This document shows positions 23,369 through 34,761 of a DNA stretch of 64,000 nucleotides, in pieces. The number at the start of each line of letters is the position of its first letter. Position 1 is the first letter of the stretch. The translations under genes and the position numbers were made by a program. This DNA comes from Hypericum androsaemum (lineage: Eukaryota; Streptophyta; Magnoliopsida; Malpighiales; Hypericaceae): the NCBI GenBank assembly GCA_963995505.1, contig OZ023185.1, forward strand, positions 18,053,691 to 18,117,690, in the 5' to 3' direction. The notes beneath the pieces were generated by a model. That model was not told the DNA's origin and ran no database searches. It was given only the letters and a program-made list of their open reading frames with translations.

Positions 23369-25571
23369 TTGGAAAAAATTTACTTTAGTACCTTGTAGTA
23401 TCACAAAAAATCAAGTTAGTACCCTGTAGTTTAAAACGTATCAATTGAGTCAAATTTATTCCAATTAAAATCAATTAGAGGCCCGGATAGCTGCCCGGAC
23501 CCTTCCCGTCCTGTCCGAAGCTTGCCCGACCATTTGGACCATACACATCAGCAGTCGTTGACGCGATGTGTACATCCATTCTCTCCCCCTTCCTCTCCCT
23601 CTCTCTCTCTCTTCCCTCTCTCTCTCTCCTCTGCCCCCTTCCTCTCCTGCAACCTCAAGCCACCATTTTCTTTGTTAATTTTTTGCAAAATCTAATAATC
23701 AACCAAAAATATTGATTAAAGCCACTATTGCTTTACAGATTTAATCCCTAAGACCACCAAGTTCTCAACCCAGAAAATTAAGATTTCGTCGTAAAAAAAC
23801 ATCACCTTCAACCCATAAAATATTGACCAATAATCCAGAAACTCAAGCAAATAATCAACCAAAAATATTGAATCACTTTTGCTTTTATCAATGACTTGAA
23901 CAAATTAATTGAATCAACACATCAACAATTGGACAAAATCGCTTCATCAAGATGTGGCAATTATCAAGAGAGGAAGGAATGGAGGGGGGGCGTCCGTTGC
24001 AACGACAATAAAATATCTGTTGCTAAAGTAACAAACATAATTCGAAGAGTATCTTCTTAATCTGATTTTCTCTAAACCTTGGAAGACTTGAAGTTCTTGA
24101 AGAACCACAAAAAGTATTTAGTTCCACCGGGTGGAGCTCGTCGGCAGAGATCAGGCCGTCGCAATTTTGGTCTTATAGATCGAAGGCGTGGCGGAGCTCT
24201 TGCCGGAGGAGGAAGACGACTGGCCCTGACCAACATCCGCAAGACCTGGGTTGCTAAGACCATTCCAATCACGGCCAACATCTGTCAAATCTGGAAAGTC
24301 GAAGACTGACTCGATCTGCATAACCGCCTTAAGGCCAGCCACGACCGCCGCTCACCCGGAGCTTAACCCACCTTCTAGCCTAGGTTAAAGCTCGTCCAGA
24401 CAACCCAGGTCAAGCCCTGCCCATCTTCTACATGAACTCGTCGTCCACAGTCCTCGGGATGGCCGGGGCTCTCTATTGTGAAGGTCTCCGTCGATGTGCT
24501 GGGTACTTGTCTCATCATCGTTTGATTGTTCCTAAGTAGAGATTTTTGTTTTGTTTGTAAGTGGAGATTTCAAAAAATTTTTGGGTTTTTGGGGGAGAAG
24601 GAGCAGGAGAGGAAGGAATCAATGGCTTGAACAAATCAATTGAATCAACACATCAACAATTGGACAAAATCGCTTCATCAAGATGTGGCAATTATCAAGA
24701 GAGGAAGGAATGGAGGGGGGGGGGGGGGGGGGGGGGGGCGTCCGTTGCAACGACAATAAAATATCTGTTGCTAAAGTAACAAACACAATTCGAAGAGTAT
24801 CTTCTTAATCCGATTTTTCTCTAAACCTTGGAAGACTTGAAGTTCTTGAAGAACCACAAAAAGCATTTAGTTCCACTGGGTGGAGCTCGCCGGCAGAGAT
24901 CAGGCCGTTGCAATTTTGGTCTTATAGATCGAAGGCGTGGCGGAGCTCTTGCCGGAGGAGGAAGACGACTGGCCCTGACCAACATCCGCGAGACCTGGGT
25001 TGCTAAGACCAGTCCAATCACGGCCAACATCTGCCAAATCTGGAAAGTCGAAGACTGACTCGATTTGCATAACCGCCTTAAGGCCAGCCACGACCGCCGC
25101 TCACCCGGAGCTTAACCCACCTTCTAGCCTAGGTTAAAGCTCGTCCAGACAACCCAGGTCAAGCCCTGCCCGTCTTCTACATGAACTCGTCATCCACAGT
25201 CCTCGGGATGGCCGGTGCTCTCTATTGTGAAGGTCTCCGTCGATGTGCTGGGTACTTGTCTCATCATCGTTTGATTGTTCCTAAGTGGAGATTTTCATTT
25301 TGTTTGTAAGTGGAGATTTCAGAAATTTTTGGGTTTTTGACGGGGGGGGGGGGAGGGGGCGACACATCATTAACGAATGGTGATGTGGCCCGTCCAGATG
25401 GTCGGGCAAGCTTCGGGCAGGACGGAAAGGGTCCGATTGATACGTTTTAAACAACATGGTACTAACTTGATTTTAATTACAATAAGTTTGACTCGATTGA
25501 TACGTTTTAAACAACATGGTACTAACTTAATTTTTTGTAATACTACAGAGTACTAAAGTAAATTTTTAGGC
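23369..25571. mobile_element. Mutator-like foldback element with internal tandem duplication
   Basis: Ends are inverted repeats: AAAAATTTACTTTAGTACC at the left and its complement (GTACTAAAGTAAATTTTT) at the right. They continue inward with a matching GC-rich block (CGTCCTGTCCGAAGCTTGCC at left, mirrored near 25405-25425). The right arm carries an extra 60-bp direct duplication (ATACGTTTTAAACAACATGG at 25440 and 25500). The centre is a 731-bp tandem duplication. A clean 9-bp target duplication was not found, so the outer limits are approximate. No transposase is encoded. Confidence 0.75.
23888..25340. repeat. 731-bp direct tandem duplication
   Basis: Unit 1 starts at 23888 and unit 2 at 24619, with near-identical sequence throughout. 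Both hold the same minus-strand frame (MAGLKAVMQIESVFDFPDL) and the same plus-strand frame (MEDLKFLKNHKK). Neither frame is a protein I recognise. The units differ mainly in a poly-G tract, 7-8 bases in unit 1 and 24 in unit 2 (24715-24738). Confidence 0.93.
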
Positions 25572-26039
25572 GAAAAAGAATATCGGTATCGCCTTAAAAA
25601 CTGTTATTGGCGGATAGGCGGATTTTTAGCCAAGGTAAAGAGTCGCCGGGATCAGCTTAAGCACGCCATTTCATCTAGTAAATGCTTTCCAAACCCATTT
25701 TTCTTATTTATATGGTGTCTTGTCACTAGTATTACTAATCCAGAATTCGGATCGAATAAAAATTTTAAAATCTTTCAAAAATATTATAACAAATATTTAA
25801 CACTTCTAATTTTTTATATATATATTATTAAATATCATAATATATATATTCTACTTAGTGTAATATTTTTAACACTCAGAACTGGACAACTCGATAAATT
25901 AGAATAACCCCTTAGTCTGTCGTGTAAATGATTGTTGTTTGCTTCCGAGGTACATGGTGCAAAGGTTGGGCTGAGCCCAACAGCCCATGATCCATTGAAC
26001 AGTCCAACAGCTTCGGCCATGTTTTGATCCACTGGACCA
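25572..26039. other. intergenic, no gene seen
   Basis: AT-rich spacer with no recognisable feature. Confidence 0.45.
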
Positions 26040-26290
26040 CCGGTAACATGTCCTTGCTTCGGAGAACACTGTCGTCAGCGCCTCGACTACCTCTCCGCCG
26101 ACTGCACCATACTGAACCTCTGGGCCATCGTCGATAGAGAGAAGAAAAGAAAGTTAAAGAGAGATTGGAAACCCTAGCGTTAGGAGAAAATAGACGAAAT
26201 GCAGAAGTGAGTGATTTGCGAGTGTTGGGGGTGGGGCTGGTGGCGCCTATTTATAGAAGCGGGAAGCAGAACCATTTGGGTATTTTTTCT
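26040..26290 (-). pseudogene. VOC exon 1/promoter relic, copy 2
   Basis: Reading the minus strand, a TATAAATA box (26248-26255), the leader with GGAAACCCTAGCGTT, an ATG at 26126-26128 and a short stretch matching VOC exon 1 (GAGGTAGTCGAGGCGCTGAC, CAGTGTTCTCC) are all in the order of the intact gene. A deletion after ATGGCCCAGAG shifts the frame, and the match stops near 26050. Exon 2 is missing. Confidence 0.78.
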
Positions 26291-26739
26291 GTTAATGGCT
26301 TTTTGTTAAAAAGGTGTTCGAATTTTAAGTATTGTAGATTCGGTGTTCACTTGTCACGTACTCCCAAAAAAATCGGATCTTGATTTTTATGTCGGCCAAA
26401 CTAAGATATGATTTTTTTAGTCAAATTAAACATCTGACTTAAAAAGTCAGATTTTTGCACAATCTGATTTAAAAAGTCGAATGTTGATAAAGTAGACAAA
26501 ACATGCGTGTGGTCTTGGTGGTAAGAGGTGTCACTTTTTAACTTGATGGTCATAAGTTCGATTTTAACTTTCTACAATCTTGTTTTTAATTTTTACTATC
26601 CAACATAATTATTATATTAAATAAATTAAATTGTAATAATTAAACAATGAATTTTTGATTAATTAATAGAATAAAATATTGTTAAAATATTATTATACGA
26701 TCCAAAGCACAATTTCAAAAAAATTTATGCTCGTCAGAA
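26291..26739. other. intergenic with possible SINE-like fragment
   Basis: AT-rich. Around 26510-26600 the sequence GTGGTCTTGGTGGTAAGAGG followed by CATAAGTTCGATTTT resembles the A and B box spacing of tRNA-derived SINEs, but no clear ends are visible. Confidence 0.3.
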
Positions 26740-26990
26740 GCCGCGGTGACGGAAATCAACATTAGTTTAGAAGAACATATGGAAACAATTAGCAAAAGAG
26801 GGATAATGTCGATGATAAACCGATAACCAACAGGAAACACCCACTGTAATAAAGCTGCAAGGCTCGACAAACCGCCCAACCTCAAGTCCAAATGACATTA
26901 CTACCCCCTGGGAAAATATATTTCCCAACTAGTCTAGATCCTTGACAAATTAATAACACACATATAACGCATGAAATTAAATTGTTAGAT
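26740..26990. repeat. duplicated 3' flank of the VOC gene
   Basis: Diverged copy of 20260-20545, in the same orientation, sharing CATATGGAAACAATTAGCAA-like, ACCAACAGGAAACACCCACT and GCAAGGCTCGACAA blocks. It lies above the exon 1 relic instead of below it, so the duplicated VOC block was rearranged after copying. Confidence 0.65.
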
Positions 26991-27123
26991 AACAGTCGTG
27001 TCCGATTGACCACATGTCCGCAGCAGGCTTCCACGTTATCTGCATGTTAAACAGTTTACGTAGATGTCTTAATTTCTTACAGCATTCTGGAAAAAGAAAA
27101 AAGAGAGGGCAAGTCAACTCCCA

Positions 27124-28244
27124 TTAACCCGCCCAGAGACTTCTCATAAATCCATCGTAATAGTCGTCATCCCGTTCCTTCACAAAAAATAAAGGTACTA
27201 CATCCATTCCCAATGGCAAATTGTGAAATATTTCGAGAGTAGGCCCTGGGGATGCCCGATCAAACAACGGTTTTGCGACAACAAGCTCAATGTTCTCAGG
27301 TGTCAATGGTGGCATCCTAAATGGACCATTCACATTGCCGATGAGTAGTATCATGAATTAATATCAATATCAATTCAAGTATATATTTAAATAGTATTAA
27401 AACACATTTAAATGTCAGTGATCCTCACTTCAGTTCATCATTCACTTCATCGTCCCTTATGAGTGTTGTGACCTTCCTAATCCCATCGCATTCCAGAAAA
27501 ACCTAAAAGAACAGGTCAGGGCCAGTCATTAAATATATACACATGTTTGATCGGAAAAAAAAGAAAAGGGAGAGAGGAACATTCGTCCTACCCATTGATT
27601 GCCCCTCGAGTTTGCCAAGGCAGCGTCCAGAGCACCTAAACAGGCTACTTTCACAGTCTCATACGCTCCATTAGCCAGTATACGGACCAAAACCTGCAAA
27701 GGCTAACAATGAGAATCCGAAACGTCTACTTATATAAAAAAAAGCTTGGTCCTTAGTGTACCTCAACTGCTTGCAATTGGTGAACGATGTTTTTGCTTTC
27801 TTCATCATAGCGACAGCAAGCTTCCAATGCCCGAAGCGTTAACTCCATCTGTCTATGGTCAACCTGATCTCCCTCTTTCCCCAACTTCCGTATCAAAATC
27901 GAAACAACTGTTCACATCAACCAACGTCAAAATATACATTAGCTGATCGAGGAAAGAGAGGAGATCAAAGAGGATTCAATGTTTCTTCCATTTATGCAAA
28001 GATGGAGCTTTTGGATACAAACAAATAATGAAAACATAATATTTATTTAACCAAAAAACCACTCGTTCGTCATTTTCCAACAATAATATTTTCAGGCGGC
28101 GGCCGGAGGCATAGAGTAAGCGCTCTAATTACCTGTATCAGAGTCATCCGACAGTGTCCCAGAAGAGAGGGAGGCGGTGGAACCATTACTTGGGGCAGGG
28201 CTGCTGGTGATGACGCGGGCAGCGTTGACCGTCGGTGGCTCCAT
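27124..28244 (-). pseudogene. helical-repeat family, copy A
   Basis: Exons 28133-28244, 27762-27907, 27592-27693 and 27429-27502 all have GT-AG borders and stay in one frame; the last three have exactly the lengths seen in copy C (146, 102 and 74 nt). They read VSILIRKLGKEGDQVDHRQ, ALEACCRYDEESKNIVHQ, VLVRILANGAYETVKVACLG and VFLECDGIRKVTTLIRDDE. The leucine-rich, paired-helix texture suggests ARM/HEAT-like repeats. The last block (27124-27354; LLIGNVNGPFRMPPLTPEN to ERDDDYYDGFMRS) is open, but the AG acceptor used in B and C is lost here, so exon 5 may not splice in. Exon 1 is shorter than in C (37 codons against 78). Possibly expressed in truncated form; I lean to a decaying copy. Confidence 0.65.
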
Positions 28245-28387
28245 CCTACAATTCCAGCGGGTTGGGTGTGGGATTATTAACCAAGTAGATTCCTTGCGAA
28301 TAAAATTTTTAGTAGAACATGTTCACGTAATTGAGCCCCAAATCCCAGGATAGCAAAAAAAAAAATTCACAATTCATCATTAAATTT

Positions 28388-28918
28388 AGGAAAAAATTTA
28401 CTAAAGTATCATGTAGTTTCATACTTTTTTACTTTAGTATCATGTGATTTGACTTTTTCTTTTTAGGTGACAAAGATTTCGAAAAGTGACACTTTTGGTG
28501 ACAATTGTTAAACCAGACCATACACATAGATGTCACTTCATCACCACGTCATATTTTTATATCCTAAATGACGATAACGTGATAAAATTACAAAATCTTA
28601 ATCCTTTATTTTTCTAACCCTAATTAGAAATCTCCAAAACTAATTATTAAAATTTTGGCGATGTGGCAATTTTGTAATTTTGATTTTTGAGATTTTGTAA
28701 TTTTGCCACATCATCGTCACTTAGAATATAAAAATGCGATGTCGCGATGACATGGCGTTGATGTGTATGGTTAGGTTACAAAAATTAATCTCGGTTAAAA
28801 ATTTGTCACCAAAAGTGTCACTTTTCGAAACCTTTGTCACATAAAAAGAAAAAGTCAAACCACAAGGTACTACAATAACAAAGAGTAAAACTACATACTA
28901 CTTTAATGAACTTTTTTC
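28388..28918. mobile_element. Mutator-like MITE with 9-bp TSD
   Basis: 531-bp foldback element between perfect 9-bp repeats TTAAATTTA (28379-28387 and 28919-28927). Its two halves are inverted repeats over most of their length: left GGAAAAAATTTACTAAAGTA, GGTGACAAAGATTTCGAAAA and AGTGACACTTTTGGTGACAA mirror the right arm. No coding capacity. It lies just upstream of copy A of the helical-repeat family. Confidence 0.88.
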
Positions 28919-28927
28919 TTAAATTTA

Positions 28928-29744
28928 TTCCGAAAAAGCCCCAAGTCCAAACCCTAAACAAACCTAAATCGAAATAATTCCCGAAATCGAAACCCCTGAA
29001 TCGAAATCCCCTGAGTCCTAAATCGAAACACCCGAATAATCCCTCAAAATCAAAGCCCCGAACCCTAAATTAAAATTTTGAAACCCCCCATATAATCCCA
29101 ACTTTCCTGGCAAGGAGCGTCGGAGTCGCGGACCTGGTTGTGGTGGTCGGTGGGCTGGTGGCTGGTGTTGGCGTCGCGCGAGGTGTGGGCCTCTCTCCCT
29201 CTCCTTCTCTCCCGGCGTCGCGCTGGGCAGGTTTCTGTGAATGAGTTGGTTTTGCGCGTTTCGTTTGTTTATCTAATTTATATTGTTTGCAAAAATTAAT
29301 GGGTAAATTATAATCTCTCAATTTTCTTGGGTTTTATCAGTTTTCAAAAATGATTTTGTAATTTTCTTAATTATACTATCTGCTCACTCGCTAATATTAT
29401 TAATTAATTTATTTTTATTTTATCTCTGAAATAATTTTTTTACCTTTTCCGGTTAGTCAAAACCACTGGTACTCTTCTTCTGTGGTTTTATTATTCTTGT
29501 ATATATATCTCAATAAATATTTTTTAAAAGATTATCGGGTGAATTTGACTTAATCTCTTGCAACTTTTTCCTTTGCATTGAGGTAAATTTAAATTACTTG
29601 GTTTTGTATTTTTTTCCTTTCCGATTTATGTTCTCGACAATTGTTGTACATTTTAATATGGAAAAAAATACTCAGAGGTTCCTAAGTCTTAAAATAATGT
29701 ACTGAAAGGCTATATCTTTAGTAAACTAGTTCATGAATTTTGAG
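28928..29744. other. intergenic, no gene seen
   Basis: AT-rich with a short GC-rich patch near 29100-29230 that has no protein match I recognise. Confidence 0.45.
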
Positions 29745-30325
29745 AAATCGAACTAACTAGTCCATCTGGCCATCTCCACTCGGAGTACAATGACCTTGAT
29801 GAAGTAACATTTGGTAATGGACATACTCTCCCAATATCTCATGTCTGTTCCATGTCATTTCCACTTTTCCGATCGTCGATTAAATTGTCAAATGTTCTTT
29901 GTGCTCCTAATGCGCATACTAATCTTATTTTTTTAAGTGTACTTACCCGTGACAATAATGATGTTGTCAAGTTTGTTAACAACTATTTTTTTGTGAAAGA
30001 TCAGGTCACGAAGCAAATCCTTTATCAAAACCAGAGTAGAGATGGTCTATATTCATTCCAGTTGTCTGCAGGTCCTCAAGTCTATTTTGAATGAGCTGTG
30101 CCATCACTTCAGATCTGGCATCAACACCCGGGTCATGCCAATCTCAATACCGTCAATGCTGTACTTAGATCGCAGTCTATTTTGTTTTTAATAAAAAATT
30201 GGAGTCTCTGTGTCATGGTTATTGCGTCGGAAAAATTTATAAACTCCCTTTTCCGATTTTGTCATTTCAAGCATCAGAGCCTCTTGATCTATTTTTTTCT
30301 CCCACTATGGTATAAATGGTCTCAA
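29745..30325 (+). pseudogene. copia gag-pre-integrase fragment
   Basis: Broken plus-strand frames reading YNDLDEVTFGNGHTLPISHV, SIKLSNVLCAPNAHTNLIFL, NNYFFVKDQVTKQILYQNQS, DGLYSF, then after a stop IWHQHPGHANLNTVNAVL and a shifted KIYKLPFSDFVI. This is the GAG-pre-integrase zone of Ty1/copia polyproteins. Stops and frameshifts are frequent, and reverse transcriptase and LTR context are missing, so it is an old fragment. Confidence 0.85.
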
Positions 30326-30340
30326 GGAATTAACATTCCA

Positions 30341-30637
30341 TGATACAAATCCTATATCACTCGAAACTTGTAAATTATACTCTTAACGAATTTCTTGAAG
30401 CAAGAACTCGCAAATTGGAAACTCAGAAAAGGAAGAAAGGAAATTGGGAAGAAAGTCTCTAGTTCTCAAGTATATACGGCCCTCGTACTCATCTGAGTAT
30501 TTATAGATACTCAGATGTTACAACGAAAGTTGCTACGATTCACTTGAAAAGAGTCGTTGTACCGAAAAGTCGCACACTTCTTGCCATTGCACTTCTCAGT
30601 AACGTGCCATTTCACTTTCCGAAAGAAATAAATGTCA
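30341..30637 (-). repeat. possible solo LTR of copia type
   Basis: Follows the copia fragment directly and runs TGATACAAAT to AATGTCA. Read on the minus strand it has a TATAAATA-type promoter inside a perfect hairpin (CATCTGAGTAT with its complement, 30490-30517), followed by a pyrimidine-rich leader. This is LTR-like, but no target duplication was found and the limits are uncertain. Confidence 0.4.
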
Positions 30638-31730
30638 AATAAACTTCTCTACGTACACAAAAAATCTAATTATCACCCTCTACTAATTTTAGGTCCATTT
30701 TGCTCCTTGTACTCACTAAAATCAACCAATTAAGACCTCAAAATCAATTTTTTCTTGCTACATGGCATCTAAGTCAACAATTTATGCCACATAAGCATAA
30801 ATTAAGTGGGACCCACTTCTTCCACCAGATCTCCTTTCTCCTGCTCCAGCCCTCCTTCGTGGTCTCTTCATCTCTCTCATACAGCTCCCTAACTCTTTTG
30901 TTTCCTAGATGACAATCATTGTTATATGTTCGAGTAATAAAACCTTCCACTGTTAAGCCGAATTGTTGGAATAGCCGGTTCACTTAAGAACGACTCGACA
31001 CTGGTCTGATTTCCAAGGCATGAAAATATCACAAGAAATATTTTGCAAAGCATATGAATTCCTAGATGGAAAGGGCAACAATGACCATTGAGAAAGGAAG
31101 TGTAAGATCTCGATGAATTCACATGAGTCCATACCATTAAAAAACTTTGTGTGTATATAAAGGGTTTATTTGATATTTATTCTCTTTTCGGAATGTGTTG
31201 TTGCACCCAAGGATCGCAACTCATTCCGAAAAAGTTTTGACTGTTTTGAATTCGTGACTGGCCGATGTGACCCGTCACCTTTCTTCCCTTTTTATTTAAT
31301 ATTTATTTATTTATTTTTCTTTCTTATATATATATATATATATATAATTTGAACTAATAAATTTTTTATTGGTTTCTCTCCATAATGGATAGGAGCCCAA
31401 ATGAGTTTGATTAATAATCTAAAAAATTCACTTATTTATAGCATATCTAGCTTACTCAAATTTTTACTCTAATCAATGTGAGATTGAGTTATACAGTAAG
31501 CCCAAAAGTATATGCATAGAGTAACAAGAAATAAGATCCTACATAAAAACACCAAGTCCAAAGAGTCCATGGAGAACAAGAGGTCCTGATTGCCATATCC
31601 AACAATGCGTTCGACCACAATAAACATTCTCGAACCTAAAACAAAAAGAGACGCATGCTATATATCCAATGACTACGTAAAAAAGAGACGGCTTGTAAGG
31701 TAACATTTACCTGCTTTCAGAATCGGCAAA
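30638..31730. other. intergenic, no gene seen
   Basis: AT-rich spacer with a (TA)n run near 31325-31346. Open frames here are short and lack family character. Confidence 0.5.
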
Positions 31731-32862
31731 TTAACTCCCAGTAGTCTGGACACGTCTCATAAATTCATCGTAATAATGGTCATCCCGTTCCTTCACAAAA
31801 ATGACAACCAACGTTATTAGACATCTATTCTTCTCATTCTTCTGGTAGTGATCAAGCGGAGAATGTAATTTTTGTATTGCCGGTGATGAAAATCCAGATG
31901 CTCTTCCCACAAAATTTACTTCCTCTATTCCCAATGGCAGATTGTGAAATATTTCAGGACTACCTCATGGGGCTGCTTGATCAAACAGGGGCTTTGCGAG
32001 AACTCGCTCTATGTTCTCGGGTGTCAGTGGTGGCCTCCGATATGGACCATTCACATGGCCGATGAGTAGTATCATGAATTCTCCGCATTTCAACCTAATT
32101 TACATATATTTATAATAACAGGAGGTCAATATTAACAGACGAAACTGTGGATTGAAATATCAGTGATCCTCACTTGAGTTGATCATTCAAGTCGTAGTCC
32201 CTTATGAGTGACGTGACCTTCTTAATCCCATGTACTCATGTTTGATCGGGAAAAAAAAAGATAGCGTCCGGCTATTTTCACAAGATCTGACCCTCCACTT
32301 GCCAATATACGGACCAAAACCTGCAAATTCTAACAATGAAACTCCGAAACGTCTGCTTATATTAAAAAAAAGCTCGGTCCTGAGTACCTCGACCAATCCG
32401 GATTGGTGAACGATGTTTTTGCTTTCTTCATCAGAGCGGCAGCAAGCTTCCAATGCCCGAAGCGCTAACTCCATCTCTTTATGATCAACCTGATCTCCCT
32501 CTTTCCCCAACTTCCGTATCAATAACGGAACCATTGTTCACATCAACAAACAATCCAATCGCAATCCATCGCCAAAATTCTGTCTTTTCGATTCAAACAA
32601 ATAATAATAAAAAAACCCTAGTTACCTCTCCTGGTTGGGGATCAGACTGGCTCCCGGATGAGAGGGCGGTGGAATCATCTCTTGGGACAGCGTTGCCGTT
32701 GATGACGCGGGCAGTGACGTTAAGATGTGGGGCGGTGATGCCGGTGATGAAGCGGGCAGTGGTCTCGAGGTAACTGGTGAGGATGCGGGCAGTGTTCTCG
32801 AGATAGCTCATGAGGATTCCGTCTTTCCGATCATCGACCTTCGTCACCGCCGACGGTTCCAT
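31731..32862 (-). pseudogene. helical-repeat family, copy B (broken)
   Basis: Start ATG at 32860-32862 with an exon 1 like that of copy C (VDDRKDGILMSYLENTAR, GSQSDPQP). The exon 2 equivalent reads LLIRKLGKEGDQVDHKEMEL, but the acceptor is AA instead of AG (GAACAATGG where A and C have GAACAG). Exon 3 is cut to ILASGGSDL, and a deletion joins it to the inside of exon 4 (VTSLIRDY), removing the intron and most of both exons. The last block (GHVNGPYRRPPLTPEN to ERDDHYYDEFMRR) survives with the acceptor TTAG. The missing acceptor and deletion make this copy non-functional. Confidence 0.78.
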
Positions 32863-34690
32863 CAGTTTGGATATGGCGCGATCCTACAATTCTGGCGGGG
32901 TGGCTGTGGTCGTGTGGGAGTATTTGATCTTTACGTGGAAGATTCGTATTTGTTTCTTAATGAATGAAAAACCCTAGAATATAACTTTTTTGGTAATACC
33001 CTACAAGATAACTATCAATACTTGATTACGTCATTGTAGCTTAATGTTGAGTTAAAACTATTGTTACATATATGTTACGGGACAATTTCAATTCAGAATT
33101 GCAAAAATTACCTTTTTCGGCTTGAGATTAATGTTTGAAGTACGTATGGTAGTTCAACCTTCAAAAAAAAAGTATGTATGGTAGTTCTAGACTTATTTGG
33201 AGAGATGATATTGATATTAATTTATTTAATATGATTTCTAAGTGATATATTGACTTATATATAAACATATCTCTAGTCCTTTACTACTAATCTCCTTGTA
33301 ATTTTGAAAGAAAAATTAATTTTTTTAAGAACACCGACTAAATAGTAATAACTAAGAATTTAATGCGTTTTATAACACCGATAAATAGTGATAACTGAAA
33401 CCAATCATACTTCCAATACCATCAATTACTTTAAACAAGTATAAAAACTAAAGAAAACGTTGTTATACCTTATCCAAATTTTAAGTTCGAATTTTTTAAA
33501 TAATATTTGAAGAGTTTATTATCTATCCATGTCATAAATCAAAAAATAGACAGTTTATTTTATCATAGTTTTTAGGTCAACTGTGTTTTCGGATGTATAA
33601 TGTGTTATGCTATTATGTTAAATTCCACTCACCACCAAAAATCACATAATCTTGTAAATTGAATTAGTACAATATAACACCCTTAACATATCTCCTCGAC
33701 ATAAATATTCGTCTGCTGGTTGGACATGTGTTAAAATTTAATAATATATATATATATATATATATATAGATGGCCAGATTTAAATGACACCAACCGGACT
33801 TAATCACAATCAACCATTAATTCGACTCATAATTTGTTTGAGATGTACATAAATCCGAAATATATATTAAAAAGTTAAAAGAGCTCATTTGGTTATAGCT
33901 CAAAGTTGGACAGGAATAGTAGAAATATTACAGCTTGACAAATCATTGAACAATCGCTCTAATGTACAAGCCAGAAGGTGAGAATTAAGGTTTAAAGAGA
34001 GAAAAATTTATCACCGGAAGTGTAATAAATATTAGTTAGAAAAATATAGCTTAACCATGTGCTCTCGCTCCCAAAAATCTGGAAGCAGCAAAAAGTGTTC
34101 AGCTACGCAGTCATACAACGAAAGCAAAAAATTCAAACACTGGGTTATCTGAGTTTGAATAAAAATTTCGAATTCAAGTACCCGTCCTTGACTATATTAA
34201 AATTTGTGAATATAAAATTTGTCACCACCTAAATTAGTCGATGGTTTAGACAAAAAAAGAAGATTGTAACATGACATTCGTTCGTTATCTGCATGTGAAA
34301 CTGTTGAAGATGCTGTCATTCTCCTCGAGCCTCCTGGTGTGCACTGAATAATATGGAAGATGATCATCATTCCAGGATCATTAACGAGGCAGAAGTCCAG
34401 GCGTCATAAATGAACTTTAGCTGTACATAATTAGGAATAAATTAAGTACTTTAGCTGTATATTCACATATATCTGGTTGTAACCTTAAAACATTGAATAA
34501 GAGCAATTGTACATTGATTCGAATTTCATCAAGTTAGGTAGATGTCTTAATTTCTTCAGCATTTCGGAACCTAAGACGGGGATCAGGAGGTTGCCACTGA
34601 ATTTATAGAAACACGCATGCTATATATCTGCAATTACGTGCCCAAAAAAATGGGTGTAAGCTAATAGGTACCTCGCTTTCATATCAACCC
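32863..34690. other. intergenic, no gene seen
   Basis: About 1.8 kb of AT-rich sequence with a (TA)n run at about 33744-33769. No gene or transposon ends recognised. Confidence 0.5.
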
Positions 34691-34761
34691 AAAGACGTCT
34701 CACCATTTCATTGCAATACTAGTCATCCAGTTCCTTCTGAAAAATGACGCAACCAAAGCTA

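Noticed and set aside
24072..25091. Duplicated frames in the tandem units (MAGLKAVMQIESVF and MEDLKFLKNHKK)
   Set aside because: Duplication of both frames follows from the DNA duplication; no homologue recognised and no promoter, so not called as genes.
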